The position numbers and the translations under genes are program-made. Shown here one piece after another: positions 26,693-32,320 of a DNA stretch of 32,320 bases. A model generated the notes under the pieces. The model was not told the origin of the DNA. It saw only the letters and a program-made list of their open reading frames with translations, and searched no databases. Source of the stretch: Gammaproteobacteria bacterium (GTDB lineage: Bacteria > Pseudomonadota > Gammaproteobacteria > Pseudomonadales > Pseudohongiellaceae); NCBI GenBank assembly GCA_028825335.1, contig JAPKAI010000026.1:1-32320 (forward strand). Direction: 5' to 3'. Numbering within the stretch: the stretch's first letter is position 1; each line of letters opens with the position of its first letter.

Positions 26693-26701
26693 CCCCCCCC
26701 C
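26693..26701. repeat. C9 homopolymer upstream of mfd
   Basis: Nine consecutive C on plus, ending 46 nt before the mfd ATG. It has the same polarity relative to mfd as the tract before sthA has relative to sthA. Slippage here would change the length of the mfd leader or promoter spacing. Confidence 0.9.
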
Positions 26702-26747
26702 GAGAACCCACATAATTCTTATTCCGCGAAGCCGAACTGCAGCATCC

Positions 26748-29700
26748 ATGACGAATATTTATAATCCTCCGCTGCCGCAAGATACGCATTTTGCCAGTCA
26801 CTGGCAGCAAACTTTCGGCTGCGCAACCAGCCTCGCACTTGCCAATGCGGCAGCTAATAGCGAAGGGCCGCTGCTGCTGATCTGTCAAGATAATGAATCG
26901 GTGGAGCAGTTTAAGCGAGAGCTTCGCTACTTTTGCGGAAAATTACCGAATCGAACTAACCCTCTGCAGGTTTTCAGTTTTCCTGATTGGGAGACATTGC
27001 CATATGACAACTTCTCTCCACATCAGGATATCGTTTCTGATCGCCTGAGCGCACTGTATCACCTGCCTGATCTTCAGCAGGGCATTCTAGTGACATCGAT
27101 AGGCAGTTTGATGCACAAACTGCCTCCGAGGAAATACATTCGCGGTAATAGCCTCGATCTAGTCGTAGGGCAGCAGCTATCTATTCAAACTATGCGGTCG
27201 CAGCTTGTGGATGCCGGATATCTGGCCGTAGACTCGGTCTTCGAGCATGGTGAGTTCGCGGTTCGGGGCTCGATACTAGATATCTATCCCATGGGGAGTC
27301 GCTTTCCCTATCGAATCGATTTGCTAGACGACGAGATAGAAACCCTGCGCATCTTTAATCCCGAGACACAGCGCTCAGACCAGAGAATCGAACAGATACG
27401 TCTATTACCCGGACGCGAATACCCGCTCGATGCCAGGGGCATTACGGCCTTTCGTAGTAATTTTCGCGAGAAGTTCGATGTCGACCTGCGTCAGTGCCCA
27501 CTCTATCAAGACGTTAGCGACGGCATCAGCTCTCCCGGCCTTGAGTATTACCTCGCTCTGTTCTACGAGCGCTTGGACTCGCTATTCAATTTCCTGCCTG
27601 CTAATACTACCTACTGCAAGATTGGCGACCTCGCCGGCGCAGGACAAAATTTCTGGCAGGATATCCAGCGGCGCTATGAGGACCGGCAGATTGATCAATA
27701 CCGACCGATCTTGCCGCCTGTCGACATCTTCCTAACAATCGACACTGTGTTATCGGACCTCAAAAAATTCAAGCAGATAAGCTTTGCCTCAACCAGCACT
27801 GCCGTCTCGCTGCAGAGCCTGCGCCTGCCGGAGCTGAGCAGTGACATAAAACTGAAGACGCCCTTCGCTGCAGTCGAACAATTCATAGAGCAGAACCCCG
27901 AGCAGCGCGTCTTATTCTGTGCAGAATCCGCCGGCAGAAGAGAAACACTGCTAGAGGTACTCAAACAAATACAAATCAAGCCAGAGCAATTCGAGCACTT
28001 GCAGAATTTCGTAGACTCCACTTCCTCCTGCGGCATTATCGTCGCCCCGCTCGATCAGGGGCTCTGGCTGGAAGATAAGAAGCTGCTGCTAATTACAGAA
28101 GCGCAGTTATTCGGCAATCGAATCGCACAGCGACGTAGGCGCAACAAGAAACAGAGCGATACCGATTTCATTGTAAAGAGCCTAACCGAATTGAGCATTG
28201 GCGATGCGGTTGTGCACCTAGACCACGGCGTGGGTCGCTATCTCGGCCTGCAGACCATCAATACCGATGGCCAGGATACTGAATTCCTCACTCTGGAATA
28301 CGCGAGTGCAGCAAAACTGTATGTGCCCGTGTTGTCGTTGCACCTCATTAGTCGCTACGGCGGCGCCGAACAGGACACCGCACCACTAAATCATCTCGGT
28401 AGCGACCAGTGGCTGAAAACACGGCGCAAGGCTGCTGAGAAGATTCGCGATGTTGCCGTCGAGCTGTTAGATATCTATGCACAACGCGAAGCAAAAATAG
28501 GTTACAAATACGATTGGAGCACAGAAGAATATGACAAGTTTGTTTCAAGTTTTCCCTTCGAAGAGACTGCCGATCAAGAGAATGCTATTGAAGCAGTATT
28601 AGACGACATGAAAAACGGTCGATCTATGGATCGGCTGGTATGCGGCGATGTAGGCTTCGGCAAGACCGAGGTAGCCATCAGAGCCACCTTCGTAGCCGTG
28701 CAAAATAGTAAGCAGGTTGCCATGCTGGTGCCCACAACTCTGCTTGCGCAGCAACACTATGAAAGTTTTAAAGACAGGTTCGCAGACTGGCCGATCGTGA
28801 TTGAGGTTATCTCTCGCTTTAAGTCAACGAGCGAGCAGAGCGAGACCCTAAAGAAGGTCGCGGCTGGAAAAGTCGATGTACTGATCGGCACCCATAAACT
28901 ACTGCACGGCGATATCGACTACAGCAATCTAGGCATGCTGATTATTGACGAGGAGCATCGCTTCGGTGTGCGCCAGAAAGAAAAGCTCAAATCGATTCGC
29001 GCCAATGTAGACATCCTGACCCTTACCGCCACACCCATACCAAGAACGCTTAACATGGCGCTTGCCGGTATACGCGATCTCTCGCTTATCGTCACACCAC
29101 CAGCACGCCGATTATCGGTAAAGACATTTGTTCGCCAAGAACAAGATAGCTTAGTCGTAGAGGCTGTTTCTCGTGAGTTGCTGCGAGGAGGTCAAGTCTT
29201 CTACCTACATAACGAAGTGAAATCCATAGAAGCCACCGCCGAGCACCTGCGCAATATCGTTCCGCAGGCTCGTATCTGTGTCGCCCATGGACAGATGCCG
29301 GAACGCGATCTAGAAAAAGTCATGGCTGATTTTTATCACAAGCGCTATAACATTTTGGTTTGCACGACCATTATCGAAACCGGCATCGATATCCCTAGCG
29401 CGAACACCATCCTTATCCATCGCGCCGATAAGTTCGGTCTAGCTCAGTTACATCAACTGCGCGGCAGAGTAGGCCGTTCACATCATCAGGCCTATGCCTA
29501 CCTACTCTTACCAAATGACGGCAAAATCAGCACAGATGCAAACAAGCGTATTGAGGCTATTCAGTCTGCGTCAACTCTCGGCGCCGGTTTTACCCTTGCC
29601 AGTCATGACCTCGAAATTCGAGGCGCTGGAGAACTGCTAGGCGATGAACAGAGTGGCCACATGCAGAAGATTGGTTTCTCGTTATACACGGAGATGCTGG

Positions 29701-30215
29701 AACAGGCAGTCGCCGCGATCAAATCTGGTCGTCGCCCGGATCTGGATATAGATCTCAGCAAGTCCATCGAAGTTAATCTGCGCATACCGGCACTAATACC
29801 AGAAGTTTATCTTCCTGACGTGCATCTGCGCCTGATCATGTACAAACGAATTTCCGGCTCTCTAGACAACGATGACCTGAGGGAGCTTCAGGTGGAGATG
29901 ATCGATCGCTTTGGCCTATTGCCAGAACCACTTAAATTATTGTTTCGCGTCACACAGCTGAAATTGAATGCAGAAAAATACGGCATTAAAAAAATCGATG
30001 CGAACGTGAAGACTGGCCGCATCGAGTTCAAAGCGCAGACACCAATAGATCCCATGTCTCTGGTGGAGATGATCCAGAACGACCCGCAGACCTACAAGCT
30101 GGGCGGCGCCAACAGCCTGCAATTCACCCACAATTGCGATGAGGGCGCTGATAAACTGGACTTCATCAATGAATTACTGGATAACTTCAAACTTATGAAA
30201 CCCAAGGCGGCCTAA
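26748..30215 (+). CDS. mfd: Transcription-repair coupling factor Mfd
   Basis: ATP-dependent translocase that displaces RNA polymerase stalled at DNA lesions and recruits UvrA. The 1155-residue product begins with the UvrB-like module (VFSFPDWETLPYDNFSPHQD near residue 85). The RNA-polymerase-interacting CarD-like domain follows at about 482-545 (GDAVVHLDHGVGRYLGL). The RecG-like motor has Walker A VCGDVGFGKTE near 628-640, DEEH at about 734, TLTATPIPRTLNMAL, and the ETGIDIPSANT and QLRGRVGRS motifs. The C-terminal TRCF domain is complete. The Shine-Dalgarno is poor. Followed after 12 nt by the csiV-like gene. Confidence 0.98.
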   Translation: MTNIYNPPLPQDTHFASHWQQTFGCATSLALANAAANSEGPLLLICQDNESVEQFKRELRYFCGKLPNRTNPLQVFSFPDWETLPYDNFSPHQDIVSDRLSALYHLPDLQQGILVTSIGSLMHKLPPRKYIRGNSLDLVVGQQLSIQTMRSQLVDAGYLAVDSVFEHGEFAVRGSILDIYPMGSRFPYRIDLLDDEIETLRIFNPETQRSDQRIEQIRLLPGREYPLDARGITAFRSNFREKFDVDLRQCPLYQDVSDGISSPGLEYYLALFYERLDSLFNFLPANTTYCKIGDLAGAGQNFWQDIQRRYEDRQIDQYRPILPPVDIFLTIDTVLSDLKKFKQISFASTSTAVSLQSLRLPELSSDIKLKTPFAAVEQFIEQNPEQRVLFCAESAGRRETLLEVLKQIQIKPEQFEHLQNFVDSTSSCGIIVAPLDQGLWLEDKKLLLITEAQLFGNRIAQRRRRNKKQSDTDFIVKSLTELSIGDAVVHLDHGVGRYLGLQTINTDGQDTEFLTLEYASAAKLYVPVLSLHLISRYGGAEQDTAPLNHLGSDQWLKTRRKAAEKIRDVAVELLDIYAQREAKIGYKYDWSTEEYDKFVSSFPFEETADQENAIEAVLDDMKNGRSMDRLVCGDVGFGKTEVAIRATFVAVQNSKQVAMLVPTTLLAQQHYESFKDRFADWPIVIEVISRFKSTSEQSETLKKVAAGKVDVLIGTHKLLHGDIDYSNLGMLIIDEEHRFGVRQKEKLKSIRANVDILTLTATPIPRTLNMALAGIRDLSLIVTPPARRLSVKTFVRQEQDSLVVEAVSRELLRGGQVFYLHNEVKSIEATAEHLRNIVPQARICVAHGQMPERDLEKVMADFYHKRYNILVCTTIIETGIDIPSANTILIHRADKFGLAQLHQLRGRVGRSHHQAYAYLLLPNDGKISTDANKRIEAIQSASTLGAGFTLASHDLEIRGAGELLGDEQSGHMQKIGFSLYTEMLEQAVAAIKSGRRPDLDIDLSKSIEVNLRIPALIPEVYLPDVHLRLIMYKRISGSLDNDDLRELQVEMIDRFGLLPEPLKLLFRVTQLKLNAEKYGIKKIDANVKTGRIEFKAQTPIDPMSLVEMIQNDPQTYKLGGANSLQFTHNCDEGADKLDFINELLDNFKLMKPKAA

Positions 30216-30227
30216 GCCAGACTCTTC

Positions 30228-31223
30228 ATGCAGCACTTGCTAAACAAGTACCCCCTTCTCTCACTAAACCCTGTGCCCGCGACAATGTGGGCGTTATCCT
30301 GTGCTCTGCTGTCTGCCCTACTCCTTTCGATTTCCACCTCGGCACAAGGCCAGACATCGCAGCGCTGGTTTCAGATCGAAGTGTCTATCTTCAGCAACGA
30401 ATCACTTGCCGATAGGGACGAAGAGCACTGGCAAACTGAATCCAACGAACTAAACTACCCAAATCCATTGCGCAGACTAGGCCAACTTAGCGACCTGCTG
30501 ATTACCGAACAAATGATCGCCGACGCGATTGCCGAATCCTCCGAGCAGGATTCCCTCTCTACCAAAGAAGAAGCAACCATAGAAATTGACGCAGAAGCCT
30601 TGGCGGCTATAGAGCGCCTTGCGCAGATACTACCCACTGGGCCGCAGCCTGCTAGCACCGAAGGTGAATTCAAGTTCCCCGATTTCTTGAGAGACCCTCA
30701 CCTGCAACTGACTCCCGATAACAGCGATTTTGAACAGACTAATCGCGCGCTCGAACGCTCTGCGGAACATCGACTCCTGTTTCACGGACTGTGGCGCGAA
30801 TCAGTTGCGGACCCAGCAGATGCGATACCCTTATATGTTCAAGGTGGATTGCGGTTTGATGATCAATACGAACTGCAGGGGGCAATCACTTTGCGATTTA
30901 ACGAGAACAGAGACCGACTCGTCATCGACAGCAATCTGTGGTTGACCGAATACAGTGCGTCGGCCGATTTTGAAAGCGAATGGCAACTACCAGCGATTCC
31001 GGAGGCGATGAAGACCGATTTAGATTCGCTAACCAGAGACGAACAGGGCTTACAGTATGGAATCAATCGCGTTTTTCATATGGAGCAGAGTCGGGAGATG
31101 CGCAGCAATCAATTCCACTATATTGATCATCCAGCGATTGGCATCGTTATACTCGTAAAGCCTATTGATGTGCCGCCTCTTGTAGTGCCCGAATTCGAAT
31201 TCGATTTTGAAGAAGCGAACTAG
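30228..31223 (+). CDS. CsiV-family (DUF2803) exported protein
   Basis: The 331-residue product has a signal peptide (ALSCALLSALLLSISTSAQG; the true start may be ATG at codon 20, giving a shorter leader). It then has the family opening QRWFQIEVSIFSNESLADRD, a Glu-rich middle, a repeated beta-strand pattern (LYVQGGLRFDDQYELQGAIT) and FHMEQSREMRSNQFHYIDHP near the end. CsiV of Vibrio cholerae is a periplasmic activator of the peptidoglycan synthase PBP1A; whether this homologue does the same is unknown. Position directly after mfd is conserved in Pseudomonas-like genomes. Probably translated from the mfd transcript. Confidence 0.8.
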   Translation: MQHLLNKYPLLSLNPVPATMWALSCALLSALLLSISTSAQGQTSQRWFQIEVSIFSNESLADRDEEHWQTESNELNYPNPLRRLGQLSDLLITEQMIADAIAESSEQDSLSTKEEATIEIDAEALAAIERLAQILPTGPQPASTEGEFKFPDFLRDPHLQLTPDNSDFEQTNRALERSAEHRLLFHGLWRESVADPADAIPLYVQGGLRFDDQYELQGAITLRFNENRDRLVIDSNLWLTEYSASADFESEWQLPAIPEAMKTDLDSLTRDEQGLQYGINRVFHMEQSREMRSNQFHYIDHPAIGIVILVKPIDVPPLVVPEFEFDFEEAN

Positions 31224-31260
31224 TTCAGCTTTCTGCTCTCATCTATCAACTCTGCTGAAC
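31223..31260. repeat. Inverted repeat at the csiV/phosphorylase convergent junction
   Basis: GTTCAGC (31223-31229) and GCTGAAC (31254-31260) are perfect complements separated by 24 nt. They span the stop codons of the two convergent genes. There is no U-run on either side, so a role as bidirectional terminator is only a possibility. Confidence 0.3.
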
Positions 31261-31998
31261 GATTTCGATAATCACGGCAGAAATAAATTCCATACCGCCC
31301 TCTAACACTAGATGTATGTCTTCAAGGGTAATGGGCGCCTCCGACAGGCCCGCCGCCCAATTAACTGAGAGCGCTAGACTCGCATATTCGATTTCCAATT
31401 CACGAGCTAGCGAGGCTTCCGGCATGCCAGTCATGCCTACCATGTCACATCCATCCTGAGCCAAGCGCCGAATTTCTGCGGCCGTCTCTAACCTCGGCCC
31501 CTGCGTGCAGGCATAGGTACCACTGTTCATGACTTCGTAGCTCGTTTTCGAGTGAGAGTTAACCGTCTTCGCGGCCTCTAAGATGCGCTTACGAATAGAT
31601 TCGCTATAGGGATTGGTGAAGTCGATGTGATGCACGGCCTTCAACTTTCCGTCGTAGAACGAAACGTCACGTGAATGGCTGTAGTCGATTAATTGATCTG
31701 GCACAGCAGCAGATCCCGGCAGGAAATCGCCGCGAATGGCACCCACCGCATTTACTGCAACAATCTCAGTAACACCCAAATCCGAAAGTGCCGCAATATT
31801 CGCGCGGTAGTTAATTTCATGAGGTGGGACCTTGTGGTCAGCGCCATGACGCGGCAGAAAAATGAACTCTTTATCGCCACTACCGAATCGCACAAGACGA
31901 ACTTTAGCGTGGGCGTAGCGCGTCTTTATGGCGACTTTTTCTAACTGCTCGAAGCCCTGTAGTTCCGACAGGCCGGTTCCACCAATTATCGCTAACAT
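31246..31998 (-). CDS. S-methyl-5'-thioinosine/thioadenosine phosphorylase family
   Basis: Trimeric purine nucleoside phosphorylase of the MTAP family, acting in methylthioadenosine salvage. The product from ATG 31996-31998 (MLAIIGGTGLSELQGFEQL) is 250 residues. The frame also reaches an ATG at 32031, but the family begins at the phosphate-binding IIGGTG. Other motifs are LPRHGADHKVPPHEINYRAN, NAVGAIRGDFLPG, ACTQGPRLETAAEIRRL and MVGMTGMPEASLARELE. In Pseudomonas the enzyme beside mfd-csiV prefers methylthioinosine; I infer this preference from context and cannot separate it from methylthioadenosine use by motif alone. Convergent with csiV. Confidence 0.9.
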   Translation of the reverse strand: MLAIIGGTGLSELQGFEQLEKVAIKTRYAHAKVRLVRFGSGDKEFIFLPRHGADHKVPPHEINYRANIAALSDLGVTEIVAVNAVGAIRGDFLPGSAAVPDQLIDYSHSRDVSFYDGKLKAVHHIDFTNPYSESIRKRILEAAKTVNSHSKTSYEVMNSGTYACTQGPRLETAAEIRRLAQDGCDMVGMTGMPEASLARELEIEYASLALSVNWAAGLSEAPITLEDIHLVLEGGMEFISAVIIEIVQQS

Positions 31999-32031
31999 TA
32001 CAAATCTCGATTGAATCTGGGCTGTGAACAT

Positions 32032-32320
32032 ACGACACCTATCCAGCTAAGGCAAATACAGCGGCATAGCTAGAAGTCCCGTTAGCAAAGAAAGCAGAAC
32101 AGTGGGCATTACTGAATAAGGAATGTAAAAAATAGAGGAAAGCTACATAGCCAGAGGAAATATTCAGCGAGGTTTCCATCCTCTGGCTCGGTAATCGATA
32201 TCTAGGCGAGCCAACTAAGACTTGGCGAAGACTGGTTTTATCGAGTAGCCTCCTTATTATTCACAAAACTTGAGGGTTTACCAAACCTCAAACGCCACTT
32301 ACGAGTAGATATGCAATACA
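32032..32320. other. Right-edge intergenic region with two inverted repeats
   Basis: No credible gene is seen. AGCCAGAGGA (32149-32158) pairs perfectly with TCCTCTGGCT (32179-32188) around a 20-nt loop, and AGAGGAAA is also repeated directly just before it. At 32270-32291, TTGAGGGTTT-ACC-AAACCTCAA folds into a nine-pair stem with one bulge, followed on the minus strand by GTTTTG. The latter could be a weak terminator for a gene entering from the right. Confidence 0.35.

Noticed and set aside
26601..26888. 95-codon minus-strand frame across the mfd start
   Set aside because: Overlaps the mfd N-terminus and the C9 tract, with no recognisable motif; a shadow of mfd.
32039..32179. 46-codon minus-strand frame with Met start (METSLNISSG...) before the phosphorylase gene
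   Set aside because: AGAGG directly abuts the ATG, the start lies in the inverted repeat, and no family is recognised; probably chance.
1..32320. CRISPR arrays, tRNA genes, insertion sequences or defence genes
   Set aside because: No spaced direct repeats, cloverleaf-like T-loop sequences (GGTTCGAATCC type) or transposase/nuclease motifs were found; the only tandem repeat is the 12-bp duplication at nuoCD.

Overview
The window is a stretch of gammaproteobacterial core chromosome with 24 recognisable intact or edge-cut protein genes. Lineage markers are the fused nuoCD, a NuoG of the E. coli type that keeps the N7 cluster cysteines, SthA, PrmB next to AroC, a CsiV-family protein after mfd and a methylthioinosine/methylthioadenosine phosphorylase. 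The gene order resembles Pseudomonas and related aquatic Gammaproteobacteria. A finer placement cannot be made from this sequence. I see no tRNA, rRNA, CRISPR array, insertion sequence, phage gene or classic defence system.

Layout, left to right. (1) 1-5858: housekeeping genes, mostly on the minus strand: aroC (cut by the left edge), prmB, then folE on plus, and on minus a DUF4892/OmpA-like periplasmic protein, sixA, a DUF4389 membrane protein with a histone-H1-like tail, and gpsA. (2) 5859-6509: a gene-free stretch holding the C-terminal remnant of a SAM-dependent methyltransferase and further broken coding-like sequence. (3) 6510-21297: the complete 13-gene operon for NADH:quinone oxidoreductase (complex I) on minus, nuoA-B-CD-E-F-G-H-I-J-K-L-M-N, with five 4-nt stop/start overlaps and several GTG starts. 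(4) 21298-22080: the nuo upstream region, containing small inverted repeats and a broken small reading frame just after sthA. (5) 22081-26513: sthA, a frameshifted nqrM remnant, apbE and a long-form gap, all on minus. (6) 26514-32320: mfd and a csiV-like gene on plus, then a convergent purine-nucleoside-phosphorylase-family gene.

The main biological story is respiratory. In Pseudomonas-type genomes the Na+-translocating NADH dehydrogenase genes nqrABCDEF lie between gap and apbE-nqrM-sthA. Here gap is followed by apbE after only 180 nt, no nqrA-F gene is present, and nqrM, whose only known job is maturation of Na+-NQR, is broken by two frameshifts. The neighbouring locus carries a full complex I operon. 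The sequence therefore looks like a lineage that lost Na+-NQR and relies on complex I, leaving apbE as an orphan flavin transferase and nqrM as a fossil.

I found no convincing wholly new system. Other points worth a second look are two C9 tracts with the same polarity upstream of sthA and mfd, three decayed gene remnants, an exact 12-bp tandem duplication that doubles the nuoCD stop codon, a probable TTG start for nuoA, and the H1-like tail on the DUF4389 protein.
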